This document shows, piece after piece, positions 15,499 to 23,846 of a stretch of DNA of 64,000 nt (position 1 is the stretch's first letter; each line of letters opens with the position of its first letter). Position numbers and translations under genes: made by a program. Location of the stretch: assembly GCF_025151535.1 (NCBI RefSeq), contig NZ_CP102288.1, positions 2,048,501-2,112,500 on the forward strand, given 5' to 3'. The notes beneath the pieces are model-generated. The model was not told the DNA's origin and ran no database searches. It saw only the letters and a list, made by a program, of their open reading frames with translations. The stretch comes from Segatella copri DSM 18205 (GTDB lineage: Bacteria > Bacteroidota > Bacteroidia > Bacteroidales > Bacteroidaceae).

Positions 15499-17499
15499 TT
15501 ATTCATTACACATTACTCCAAAGTATCCTTCCTCCACGTGGGTGCTCTGACTTTCCACATCTCTTACCAGTGTATAAGAACGGGAAAGGAATGGTTCCAG
15601 CTTCATGTAATCCTTATCCTTTCTGATTTCCGAAGTGGTGCAGAGCAGGATGGTTTGCTCGGCAAGTCCCGGGAAGTATTCTTCCATCAGCACATCACGG
15701 CTCTCCTCATCCAATACGCCCATCACCGTGTCTATCATCACAGGTGGATTATAGTCGCCCAGATTTCGAAGCACCTTCAGCAACACCTGGATAAAGATTT
15801 GCTTGGATGCCGCATTCAATTGGTTGAGCGAGATTTCATTTCCTGCCTTGTGATAGAGACGGATGGTGAAATTCTCCATACTGTCTGATAGCTCCACCTT
15901 GGCGATGCAGCCCTTGTAGGAAATGAGGAGTTTGTTGAGTTGCTCCTTCATATCCTCCTCAATCTTTTCCTTCTTGCGCTTGAGCAGAGTGTCGGCAACA
16001 TCCTCAAAGAAAGGCTTAAGTTTCACCAACATGTCATATTTTACATCTGGTTCCTGCTGTATCTGCACATCAAACTGGTGAATCTTCCGCTCCAGTTTCT
16101 CAATGCTCATCTTTCTGTCATCCGCCTCCTTCTTCAAGATTTCAAGTTCACGGCTAGCCTCCTCGTATGCCTTGATGATTTCGGTATTGCCGCTTACCAT
16201 GCTACGACGGAGCAGAGCTATCTGACTCTGCTGATTATCATAGTTCTCCAACCGCTTTTCCAAATCATAACGACTGTCATTAAGGGCGATAAACTCATTC
16301 ACAGCATTGGCACCCAGCAGATTCTTGAGCGCATCAAACTCGCTTTCATCCAGAAAAGCATAGTCATCCTTGCGCTGCAAAGCTTCCTGCTGACTCTTCA
16401 GGTAAGCCACCACATCGTCATCCTCCACGGAATCCGGACAGAGGCACTTTGATTTCAGATAACCAAGAATCTTGGTAGTTACCTCACGCATCTGCTCCAG
16501 GGAGAGCACCCCTTCACGTTCCTGCTTCAAGGCTTCTTTCTGTCGGATGATGTCATTCACCTCGTTTGTGATTCCCTGTGCAAGTTTCGGAAAGAACACG
16601 TTGATTTCCAAGGTCTCCACCACCTGCTTCAATTGGGCATTATATCGCTTTGACAACTCCTGCGTATCTTTCACGCTGGCCTCCAGATCCTGAATCTTTC
16701 GTGCAGTCTCGGCAGAATCCTTAGCACCTTCCTTGGCAGCATCATATTCAGCCTGAATGGAAACCAGATATTTGTACTTATCATCCTGGTGCTTGGTATT
16801 CTCCTCCTGCAAAGCCACCAGTTGGTTGCGCTGCTCGCAAAGACCATTATATTCCTCAGCCTCCTTTTGTGCCTCCAGTCTCCTTGCCGCCCATTCCTGC
16901 TGCTGATGCTCGGCAGCATTTTTCAATTGCAGATACTTGTTGAATCCCATCACATTCTGGATATTATCCTTGATGATTTGGGCAAAAACATTCTCCTTCA
17001 AGAGCTCGCTCGACTGCATAGCATCGAATAGGAAATACTTACTGAGTTCCTGTGGCAGGTTTGCCTTGATGATTTTATTCACCTGCTGCTCGTTGATGGC
17101 ACGCTGCTGCGGAGGCGTAGCCGTACCATAGGAGAAAAGCGTGCCATCCATATTGAGCAGCACATTCTCCACAGGCTTGTTGGCAGGATTAAGCTTATAA
17201 GTGCGACGCAGCAGATACTGCTGCTTGCGTCCGAGCACCATACCTTCGAAAGAGAGTTCAAGCACGATGGTAGGCTCCACCTTTCCCAAGGCACCATTGT
17301 TCAGGAGTTCCTGAAAATGCGCCTTGTTCTGAATTTTGAGTCCATATAGAGCCCCACAGATAGCCTCGAACAGCGTGGTCTTACCACCACCATTCATACC
17401 ACCTATCAGGATGATGGGCTGATCGGGGTTCACCGACAAATCCAAGTCAAGACTCAGATAAGTCTTATAGTTCTTGATTTTGATTCTTTTGATAATCAT
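15499..17499 (-). CDS. DndD-like SMC/Rad50-family ATPase
   Basis: The protein has 666 residues with the layout ATPase head, long coiled coil (~190-560), ATPase head. Walker A is GGMNGGGKTT at residues 33-42 after the motif IKNYKTY. The C-terminal head has VMIDTVMGVLDEESRD then YFPGLAEQTILLCTTSEI, which follows the DndD pattern (IDTpmGrLD...YFP...Q.ilLstdtEI) closely. The ABC signature is degenerate: NQLNAASKQIF where LSxGE/AGEKQ is expected. The hinge holds KCLCPDS instead of a canonical CPxC zinc hook. DndD works in DNA phosphorothioation and similar defence pathways. Here DndA, DndB and DndC are absent and the neighbours are type III-like restriction genes. Confidence 0.85.
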   Translation of the reverse strand: MIIKRIKIKNYKTYLSLDLDLSVNPDQPIILIGGMNGGGKTTLFEAICGALYGLKIQNKAHFQELLNNGALGKVEPTIVLELSFEGMVLGRKQQYLLRRTYKLNPANKPVENVLLNMDGTLFSYGTATPPQQRAINEQQVNKIIKANLPQELSKYFLFDAMQSSELLKENVFAQIIKDNIQNVMGFNKYLQLKNAAEHQQQEWAARRLEAQKEAEEYNGLCEQRNQLVALQEENTKHQDDKYKYLVSIQAEYDAAKEGAKDSAETARKIQDLEASVKDTQELSKRYNAQLKQVVETLEINVFFPKLAQGITNEVNDIIRQKEALKQEREGVLSLEQMREVTTKILGYLKSKCLCPDSVEDDDVVAYLKSQQEALQRKDDYAFLDESEFDALKNLLGANAVNEFIALNDSRYDLEKRLENYDNQQSQIALLRRSMVSGNTEIIKAYEEASRELEILKKEADDRKMSIEKLERKIHQFDVQIQQEPDVKYDMLVKLKPFFEDVADTLLKRKKEKIEEDMKEQLNKLLISYKGCIAKVELSDSMENFTIRLYHKAGNEISLNQLNAASKQIFIQVLLKVLRNLGDYNPPVMIDTVMGVLDEESRDVLMEEYFPGLAEQTILLCTTSEIRKDKDYMKLEPFLSRSYTLVRDVESQSTHVEEGYFGVMCNE

Positions 17500-17537
17500 A
17501 ATCTATTCTTCACTCTTCGTTCTTCATTCTTGGTTCT

Positions 17538-17753
17538 TTACTTGATCTGAGAAATCGCCTCGGCGATAATCTTCTCAGTATCCTCGTCATTCATTTCTAT
17601 CTTATCCACCTTGGCTGCATGATATTTGCGCAGGATTTCCTCGCTCATCCAGTCGAAGTCAATCTCATGCTTCTCGCATAGCGTCCTGATCAGGTCGAGG
17701 TCTTCCTTTCGGATGCCATAGTGCAAGAATTTTCCATCTAGTCCCTTTGCCAT
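17538..17753 (-). CDS. Small conserved-looking protein (71 aa) of the defence operon
   Basis: The 71-residue product (MAKGLDGKFLHYGIRKEDLD, later IDFDWMSEEILRKYH) is acidic and predicted to be helical. It sits between the Res-like and DndD-like genes with gaps of only 37 and 38 bp, so it is surely part of the same transcript. I do not recognise its family. A small helical protein in this position may be an adaptor or regulator of the helicase or the SMC ATPase; that is inference from position only. Confidence 0.75.
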   Translation of the reverse strand: MAKGLDGKFLHYGIRKEDLDLIRTLCEKHEIDFDWMSEEILRKYHAAKVDKIEMNDEDTEKIIAEAISQIK

Positions 17754-17790
17754 CGTTATTACACCTTATTATAAATGTAGCGTTTATGAC

Positions 17791-20145
17791 TTATTTATAT
17801 TCTTTCGGATAGAAGCTATCCCACTCCACAATGTCTGTAGTGTTTTCTATCTTCAGCGGACAATACTTCCAGTTGTTATTTCTCTCGATAATGATGCCAC
17901 CTTTCAGATGCTTGTCCTTGTTCTCTTCGCTCGCCATATAGTCGATGAGGGCATTATGCTTTTCTACGGCATCCACATCACTTCCAGCACTCTTGGTATC
18001 GAAGAGGAAGATCTGACCATTCTTCATACGAATCACGAAATCTACATAGAATAGGGCTTTGTGCCCCTCCTTGTTCTCGTAACTGATGGCATAATGTTGC
18101 CTGCCGGCATCACCATTTTTATACCACCAGTCAATATACTCCCTGTTGGCTTCCAGGAAAGCTTCGAAACGCTCTTCAGGCTTAGAGGCATTCTTCAATT
18201 CTACGAATGGCAAAAGAGCATGATCTCGTACCTCATCCTTGATGTGATGGCTTTCTTCCTTATAGAGTCGTTCCACTGGAACCTCCCAGTCATAAGTTTT
18301 ATAAAACTTTGCATTCTGCAGATTCTGCCGCTCCTCAAGTATTTTCTGATAACGATTCAAGGCACGGTCTATCAAATCTGCAAATACCTCCTTATTACCA
18401 TGATAAAGAATCACCTTCACGGCATCCGTCTCAAAGAGTTCAAACAAGTCTTCCATCAGTTCCTTCAAGGCAAAAGCCAATGTCGTGACACTCACCTTCT
18501 CAAACTTCGAACCAATACACTTGGCACAGAAAGCATTGAATGAATTGTTCAATTCCTGCATCGTGCGGACATATCTTGCCTTCTTATCCACATGAGTCTC
18601 ACCAGTCTCGCCCGTGATACTGACATCCTCTATCAAATCGATTCCAATGCTTCTTACCTTAAAGGTAATCTTATCCTCACATGCCTTTCTGTTTTTGGCA
18701 TAAATGCTCTCTGCAGCCTCAACATCTTCGGAATCTTCTTCATCCACATTGCCCTCCAAGTCATCTATCGTGAAAAGAGATAACTGGCGGTTCTTAACCA
18801 GAAGAATATCTTCAAAGACTTTTGCAAGTACCTTCTTGAAATCTGGTCCCAGTCGCTTACGTGCAATGGCAGGACGCTCACAATATTCAGAACGCAGCAC
18901 CACATTGCATAGATTCTCTCGACGAACAGCATGAATATTCGACATATAGTCCATATCATCTTGCACAATCTTGATGATGTCTTTGCTGAGATTGGTATAT
19001 ACATAGCCCCAATTCAGTCGGTCGTCCTCATAGAAATGCTGCTCAGGCATACGAAGAATGCGTCCCACGGTCTGAGCGGTGAAAGTAAAACTCTCTATCT
19101 TTCGGAAGATGAGGAGCACAGCGGCACGAGGGCAGTCCCATCCCAGAGCGATGGCCTGCTTGAAGAGTAACACCTCGGTCAGATTATCCGGTTTCTCTAT
19201 ACCATCCAGATTCTCCTTTTCGTTGCTGAGCCATATCGCCAACTTGCCATTGTCAACATTGATATTCTTGATGGTGTCCAGATATTGCATCACCTCTTCC
19301 TTGATACTTTCATCATCCTTATCCATCTTATCTTTATCATTAGGCAACTGAATAAGCAGCAGAGGATTGATATGAACACCTATCTTGCGATAAGCCTCAG
19401 CCAACTCTTCCCGCTTCTTGAACGCAAGGCTCACCAGATGCTGGTTCAAAGAGCCATTCGGATCCGTAAAGTTCAAGGCAGGATTCAATACCACACCCTG
19501 TTTAATCATACCTTCTCTAACAACAGCCTCTCTAGGTATTTTCACATCCAAATCGCCTTTTGTCTCAGGGGTTGCCGAGATACGGAGCTCAACTTTTGGA
19601 TTGATGTTCTTCAACACCTTCTCTGTCTTGTTGGCGAGTTTGCTGGCAAACATGTGCTCTTCGTCGATGATAACGACGATAGGAATATTCTGTTCTTCCT
19701 GGGTTCTGCGAGTAAGATCATAGAGCGAAGCACTCTGCTCCGTATCACGTATCATCACGGCATTATCCTTATTGATACTCTCCCAATTGACGAAAAGGAT
19801 TTCTCCCGGATGAATGTAGCCTTCGGCAGAATGGTCGAGGTCGTCATAGATGACCGGATGCAACTCCTGTCCTTCCGTAAAGAAGGATTTCATCTTAAAG
19901 TAGCTCTGCTCATGAAGCTTGTTGGGAGCAATCCAAATATACGCCAACTCTTTATAAGGTACATCCGTACGGTCTCTCAACTCTGCATTCAGTCGGAGCA
20001 ACATTTCTGATGCCATCACCGTCTTGCCGGCACCTGTTGGAGCCTTAAATACGAGTGTATGGCGCATACCTGAATAGGTAAGCAAATCAATGGTCTTATC
20101 TACCAATTCCTTGACTGCTTTCTGCTGATATTGTATCTGTTTCAT
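17791..20145 (-). CDS. Type III restriction (Res)-like helicase/nuclease
   Basis: The protein has 784 residues and shows superfamily 2 helicase motifs: Walker A APTGAGKT (35-42), IIDEEH as motif II, SATPE as motif III, and QTVGRILRMPE as motif VI. Near the C-terminus, FYVDFVIRMKNGQIFLFDTKS supplies a PD-(D/E)xK-like nuclease core (Asp ... Asp-x-Lys). It is shorter than classical Res subunits (about 900-1000). Its ATG overlaps the Mod stop codon (ATGA), the usual mod-res arrangement. It would translocate or switch on DNA and cut unmethylated sites, but here it is also linked to DndD-like and HerA-like ATPases, so the cutting logic may differ from EcoP1-type enzymes. Confidence 0.9.
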   Translation of the reverse strand: MKQIQYQQKAVKELVDKTIDLLTYSGMRHTLVFKAPTGAGKTVMASEMLLRLNAELRDRTDVPYKELAYIWIAPNKLHEQSYFKMKSFFTEGQELHPVIYDDLDHSAEGYIHPGEILFVNWESINKDNAVMIRDTEQSASLYDLTRRTQEEQNIPIVVIIDEEHMFASKLANKTEKVLKNINPKVELRISATPETKGDLDVKIPREAVVREGMIKQGVVLNPALNFTDPNGSLNQHLVSLAFKKREELAEAYRKIGVHINPLLLIQLPNDKDKMDKDDESIKEEVMQYLDTIKNINVDNGKLAIWLSNEKENLDGIEKPDNLTEVLLFKQAIALGWDCPRAAVLLIFRKIESFTFTAQTVGRILRMPEQHFYEDDRLNWGYVYTNLSKDIIKIVQDDMDYMSNIHAVRRENLCNVVLRSEYCERPAIARKRLGPDFKKVLAKVFEDILLVKNRQLSLFTIDDLEGNVDEEDSEDVEAAESIYAKNRKACEDKITFKVRSIGIDLIEDVSITGETGETHVDKKARYVRTMQELNNSFNAFCAKCIGSKFEKVSVTTLAFALKELMEDLFELFETDAVKVILYHGNKEVFADLIDRALNRYQKILEERQNLQNAKFYKTYDWEVPVERLYKEESHHIKDEVRDHALLPFVELKNASKPEERFEAFLEANREYIDWWYKNGDAGRQHYAISYENKEGHKALFYVDFVIRMKNGQIFLFDTKSAGSDVDAVEKHNALIDYMASEENKDKHLKGGIIIERNNNWKYCPLKIENTTDIVEWDSFYPKEYK

Positions 20146-22085
20146 TCGTCGCCTCCTTCCCTGTTATCTTTGATTTCACTTGCTGCCATCGTATATGTTT
20201 GATTTTGAAATAAATCCGATTCTTCGACTGTTCTCGCTTCTGAATCCGTTTCTTCTGCAACATCATCCAGGAGTTGCGCTTGACGCTTCTTTGGCAAAAC
20301 CCTGCGATAAGCATTCAATACGGCATCAGGCATGGCACAAAGCGAGACACAATCTGCCACATCCTCAAACTCATCATCATAAGCATAGCCGTTTGGCGAG
20401 AAGACATAGACCATGAGTTTGCCGTTCTCCTTACTTTCGGCATTCTTGAATTCCTCCTTCATCAACTCTACCAGGGCTTGAATAGCCTCAGCGCGATAAA
20501 TCACCAACATTCGTTTAGTTCCATCATTGCTCTCGAAATAGCGAGCAATCTTGTTGTTGATGTTCTTGCCAGCAAATGGCTTCTCGATATATGTATCGTT
20601 GTGGATGCAAAGCATATCTGTAGAGAGTGCCATCAAATTACGCAGATTCTTCGGACTCTTATCACGAGGCACAAACTTCGTCTTGTAATAACGAAGGTTG
20701 TTGCGGGTTAAGCCAGGAACCTGAGTATGTCCCTTAATAGTTGTATAACCATTAATAACTTTATAGATGCGTGGATGAGCAACTTCTTCACAAATGTTAT
20801 TCTCATTATTAGTAGCAAGAATACCTTTTCGATGTCCTCCATCACCATCATTCATTTTCATAATAGCGTCTAATGTTGTGGCACTACCTGCAAAGAAATC
20901 TAGCACAGTAATATCAGATGGCTTCTCTGTTATAGCAATCAAATATGCTATCAATTCCCATGGCTTACTAAATGGGAAATCAATTCCCATATTATTTAAA
21001 TATGTAGTGGCAGAAGAGTTTAAATAATCATAGATTACATCATCTGGTAGGTTATAATCAATATCACCATCAGTTTCTTCATCCTCATATTTTTTCTCAT
21101 AAACGTTCCAATCCGTATGATTTCCATATGAATCAATCAAAGGAGATTTTTTTGATTCAGAGAACATTATGCGATCTTTCTTTGCAAGATAAGATTGATA
21201 AGACCAACGCCAAACTTTATCTGCTCTTGTCGCAGGAGCTATATGAGCAGCATCTTCATTTTCTAAAGGCATAGTATGACCAGGAGGCAATATTAATGTG
21301 CCATCAGGAGCCTCTATATAATAACGTTGATTCTTACAACCTCTCAAAGGATCTAAAGAAGCTTGAAATAAAGAATGTGCTTTACGAAAGTTTCTTCCAT
21401 TTTCATCAACTAAAGGATATTCTTTCACTTGAAATTCCTTTGTATGAAATCCTTTTACCATTTCTGTATTTTTGCAATACACCAAGATATAATCTTTTGT
21501 AGGTCTAAAATAAGTACCTTGCTTTGAGCCAGATTTAGCAATTCGTGGTAAAAAGCCTAAGCATTGACGTGAAAATATTTCATCACAAAGAATTTTCAAT
21601 TGTGATACCTCATCATCTCCAATAGAGATAAAGATAACACCATCTTCTTTCAATAAAGATTTAGCTATCTTCAATCGCTTATTCATAAATGACAGCCACT
21701 TACTATTATAATAGGCATCTTCTTTATCTACATAAGCATCATTATATTTAAAATCCTTATTGCCAGTATTATAAGGTGGATCGATATAAATGACATCAAT
21801 CTTTCCTGCATGGGTATAGCTAAGGGCTGTAAGGGCTTCGAGGTTATCACCTTCAATAAGAATATGGTTTGGAGCCTCAGCGTCATCGCTGAGGATGGCA
21901 CGTTCAGGTACTTCAACAAGCACAGGCTGGTCATCAAGCATTCTTTGCTCTATATCCTCAGGTTTGTCTTCCCAAACCAAACCATACTTTTTCTTCGAAC
22001 GAAGAAGCTGAAACAACTCCGATTTCTCATCATTTGTAAGACCTTCCAGCTCATTTATCTTCTTTGCGAGTTCGTATTTGTTCAT
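20142..22085 (-). CDS. Type III-like DNA (adenine-N6) methyltransferase, Mod subunit
   Basis: The start MNKYELAKKINELEG at 22085 gives 647 residues; an alternative ATG at 22133 would add 16 residues of non-homologous look. Catalytic motif DPPYNTGN is at about 102-109 and the AdoMet motif DFFAGSATT comes much later, so this is a beta-class N6-adenine enzyme, as in type III Mod. The segment between them (about bases 20,950-21,770) is the target recognition region and is clearly more AT-rich than the ends, consistent with exchange by recombination. It is the first gene of the operon and would protect host DNA. C-terminal residues ~560-640 are charged and poorly conserved in look. Confidence 0.9.
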   Translation of the reverse strand: MNKYELAKKINELEGLTNDEKSELFQLLRSKKKYGLVWEDKPEDIEQRMLDDQPVLVEVPERAILSDDAEAPNHILIEGDNLEALTALSYTHAGKIDVIYIDPPYNTGNKDFKYNDAYVDKEDAYYNSKWLSFMNKRLKIAKSLLKEDGVIFISIGDDEVSQLKILCDEIFSRQCLGFLPRIAKSGSKQGTYFRPTKDYILVYCKNTEMVKGFHTKEFQVKEYPLVDENGRNFRKAHSLFQASLDPLRGCKNQRYYIEAPDGTLILPPGHTMPLENEDAAHIAPATRADKVWRWSYQSYLAKKDRIMFSESKKSPLIDSYGNHTDWNVYEKKYEDEETDGDIDYNLPDDVIYDYLNSSATTYLNNMGIDFPFSKPWELIAYLIAITEKPSDITVLDFFAGSATTLDAIMKMNDGDGGHRKGILATNNENNICEEVAHPRIYKVINGYTTIKGHTQVPGLTRNNLRYYKTKFVPRDKSPKNLRNLMALSTDMLCIHNDTYIEKPFAGKNINNKIARYFESNDGTKRMLVIYRAEAIQALVELMKEEFKNAESKENGKLMVYVFSPNGYAYDDEFEDVADCVSLCAMPDAVLNAYRRVLPKKRQAQLLDDVAEETDSEARTVEESDLFQNQTYTMAASEIKDNREGGDE

Positions 22086-22149
22086 AAAGATAGCTACATT
22101 ATTTTGTATGCTCACCCCTATTAGCAAATACATAATAATTTTATTCTGT

Positions 22150-22185
22150 TTTCATTTCTCTGCAAACCTACAATCTTCCCATAAG
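22150..22185 (-). promoter_or_regulatory. Promoter of the defence operon (mod)
   Basis: On the minus strand TTTC, a 21-nt spacer and TAGGTTTG lie just upstream of the mod gene, with transcription predicted to start near 22,150. It is separate from the promoter of the structured RNA region further upstream. Confidence 0.5.
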
Positions 22186-22197
22186 CCGACAGAAACT

Positions 22198-22551
22198 ATC
22201 TTAAAAGAAATTGGCGCAGGGGTGTCATTACTCCTTTAACGTTCTTGCAAAACTGGAGGTTTAGGAGACCCGTGACTTAACAAGAACAAGAAGCAAGAGG
22301 ACACACCTACGCCAACATGGTATATATGTATGTAGCACAAGGCACACCCTTCCTATACGAAAGGGCGCACTTGTGCCGTGTATATATACACGTTATGTAG
22401 GCGTCCACTGCCATCTCTCTCCGATAAGTCACTTGAAGTTCCTAATTTCCAGTTTATCAGAAGCGAAACGTAGTAAACGTCTAATTCTAAAAGATATAGC
22501 CAATCCCCAGACTTTTCAGCCAGCATCCCTTTGCCAGCCATCTCGGAAATG
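22198..22551 (-). ncRNA. Candidate structured RNA (~350 nt) upstream of the defence operon
   Basis: A strong promoter (TAATTTTG on the minus strand at 22558-22565, with TTTG 20 nt upstream) points into this stretch, which has no credible gene. Hairpin 1: 22300-22313 pairs with 22213-22226 (13 of 14 positions), with an inner perfect 7-bp stem 22281-22287/22241-22247, and it ends in a T-rich tail (aatttctttt), like a terminator. Hairpin 2: 22395-22404 pairs with 22309-22318, enclosing 22335-22341/22370-22376 and more. The two hairpins compete for bases 22309-22313, so a switch is possible. It matches no RNA class I know. Confidence 0.5.
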
Positions 22552-22620
22552 ACGCTACAAAATTAACGAAAAGAATTGGAAATGCCAAAGAAAAGAACGA
22601 CTTTCTTTAGTTTAAGATAC
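22552..22620 (-). repeat. Duplicated promoter cassette, copy 1 (in front of the structured RNA)
   Basis: This 69-bp segment is identical to 23011-23079 except at two positions. Read on the minus strand it holds TTTG, a 20-nt spacer and TAATTTTG, a perfect Bacteroidota promoter. Confidence 0.85.
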
Positions 22621-22621
22621 A

Positions 22622-22654
22622 AAAAAGCCTTTCAGCATCTGAAATACTAAAAGG
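22622..22654 (-). terminator. Terminator after the 93-aa gene
   Basis: On the minus strand gccttttag / ctgaaaggc is followed by a run of T. It separates the 93-aa gene from the second promoter copy. Confidence 0.7.
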
Positions 22655-22706
22655 CAAATTTTATTCTAAGACAGTTTGAAGTTCTAATATTATAGCACTG
22701 TCAGAA

Positions 22707-22988
22707 CTATTCCTCCTCTTCTCTAAGTCTTTTCAAAAATTCATCAGCATCCATCGGCTTAGTCCCATTCTTCTTATGAGCTTCCAGTTCATCAAGAGCA
22801 CGGTTGAGGCTTTCTGCCACATAGGCTTCCTGCTCTGCCTGGCTCATATAAGTTTCCTGGTAACTGTTTCCTGATTTGGAGATAGAACTGGCTAATTTAT
22901 CAGCATAGTCTTTGAGCTTGGCGACAAATTCGTCAAGCGTATATTGACCTGTAGAAGGTACTTGAAACTGAATATTAATCGTTTCCAT
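22707..22988 (-). CDS. Small acidic protein (93 aa), antitoxin-like, unassigned
   Basis: The 93-residue protein begins METINIQFQVPSTGQYTLDE, continues through a helical middle, and ends DADEFLKRLREEEE. A beta-strand start and an acidic helical end with xDEFLxxLRE resemble antitoxins that bind a RelE-type toxin with their C-terminus, but no toxin gene is next to it. It has its own promoter (copy 2 of the duplicated cassette) and its own terminator, and the same promoter also drives the structured RNA region in front of the restriction operon, so shared control with that system is possible. Confidence 0.7.
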   Translation of the reverse strand: METINIQFQVPSTGQYTLDEFVAKLKDYADKLASSISKSGNSYQETYMSQAEQEAYVAESLNRALDELEAHKKNGTKPMDADEFLKRLREEEE

Positions 22989-23010
22989 CTTATTCCTTTC
23001 TTTTAAATTA

Positions 23011-23079
23011 ACGCCACAAAATTAACGAAAAGATTTGGAAATGCCAAAGAAAAGAACGACTTTCTTTAGTTTAAGATAC
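23011..23079 (-). repeat. Duplicated promoter cassette, copy 2 (in front of the 93-aa gene)
   Basis: Partner of 22552-22620 (67 of 69 positions equal). The minus-strand -7 box is about 25-30 nt before the ATG of the 93-aa gene. Confidence 0.85.
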
Positions 23080-23246
23080 GAAAAACATTCAACAACAGAT
23101 TTTGAATGTAGCAAGCTACATGATACAAATAAAATATGTAATCTGCAAGATGCATCATTTTTTCCTTTTCAACCCAGCCTAATAAAACAAGGGAACGAAC
23201 TGCATCGCAACGCAGCCCGCTCCCTTATCTATACAGATGATTGAAT

Positions 23247-23792
23247 TTAATCAACCTTTTCGATAATCTTCATTCCCTCTTCCACTGCCTGCATGTTCAG
23301 CGGAATCAAACCATGATGGCGCTCTGGCAATGACTTGTAAAGCGCCTTGTTCAAACCATCGGTGCTCACAACAGGACAAACCTTCAGCAGACCGCCCAAA
23401 ACAATCATATTGAACACCTTGGAGTTTTTCATCTCGGCAGCCTTGTCCATCGCATCAATGCGATAAATGGTGATGTCCTTGCGCTGTGGAGGATTCATCA
23501 CACCATAGCCATCATAAATCAGGATGCCGCCTGGCTTAATCTTCGGCTCAAACTTGTCGAGCGACGGCTGGTTGAGCACGATGGCTACATCATAATGGCT
23601 CAGGATAGGCGAAGAGATGCGACTGTCGCTCACAATGACCGTTACATTAGCTGTACCGCCACGCTGCTCTGGTCCGTAAGCAGGCATCCAGGTTACCTCC
23701 TTATCCTCCATCAGTCCTGAATAAGCCAGAATCTTTCCCATAGAGAGAACACCCTGACCGCCAAAACCGGATATAATGATTTCTGTCTTCAT
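23247..23792 (-). CDS. korC: 2-oxoacid:ferredoxin oxidoreductase, gamma subunit
   Basis: The protein has 181 residues. The opening TEIIISGFGGQGVLSMGKIL is the signature of the gamma domain of pyruvate/2-oxoacid:ferredoxin oxidoreductases, followed by AYGPEQRGGTANVTVIVSD. With the alpha, beta and ferredoxin subunits upstream on the same strand it forms a four-subunit enzyme that oxidises a 2-oxoacid (2-oxoglutarate or a branched-chain 2-oxoacid) to the acyl-CoA, reducing ferredoxin. It is the last gene of this operon. Whether the complex is Kor or Vor cannot be decided from sequence alone. Confidence 0.93.
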   Translation of the reverse strand: MKTEIIISGFGGQGVLSMGKILAYSGLMEDKEVTWMPAYGPEQRGGTANVTVIVSDSRISSPILSHYDVAIVLNQPSLDKFEPKIKPGGILIYDGYGVMNPPQRKDITIYRIDAMDKAAEMKNSKVFNMIVLGGLLKVCPVVSTDGLNKALYKSLPERHHGLIPLNMQAVEEGMKIIEKVD

Positions 23793-23814
23793 TGTTCTAA
23801 TCTTTTGTAAATGC

Positions 23815-23846
23815 CAAATTCAACATTCAACATTCAACATTCAACA
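23815..23846. repeat. Tandem 10-bp word (attcaacatt) between korB and korC
   Basis: The word attcaacatt is repeated about four times in the 54-bp gap between the beta and gamma subunit genes. No function is evident. Confidence 0.6.

Noticed and set aside
13887..22085. Complete dnd phosphorothioation operon
   Set aside because: Only DndD-like and possibly DndE-like parts are present; the cysteine desulfurase DndA, DndB and the sulfurtransferase DndC are missing.
13887..22085. Integrative element with integrase or att sites around the defence operon
   Set aside because: No integrase, transposase or tRNA junction is visible; only the duplicated promoter and local repeats suggest rearrangement.
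22353..22541. 62-codon minus-strand frame (MAGKGMLAEKSGDW...) in the structured region
   Set aside because: It runs through the hairpin stems, has no supporting start signal and no recognisable domain.
22198..22551. Retron, RNase P RNA, tmRNA or group II intron in the structured region
   Set aside because: There is no reverse transcriptase gene nearby, and the conserved core sequences of RNase P, tmRNA or intron domain V are not seen.
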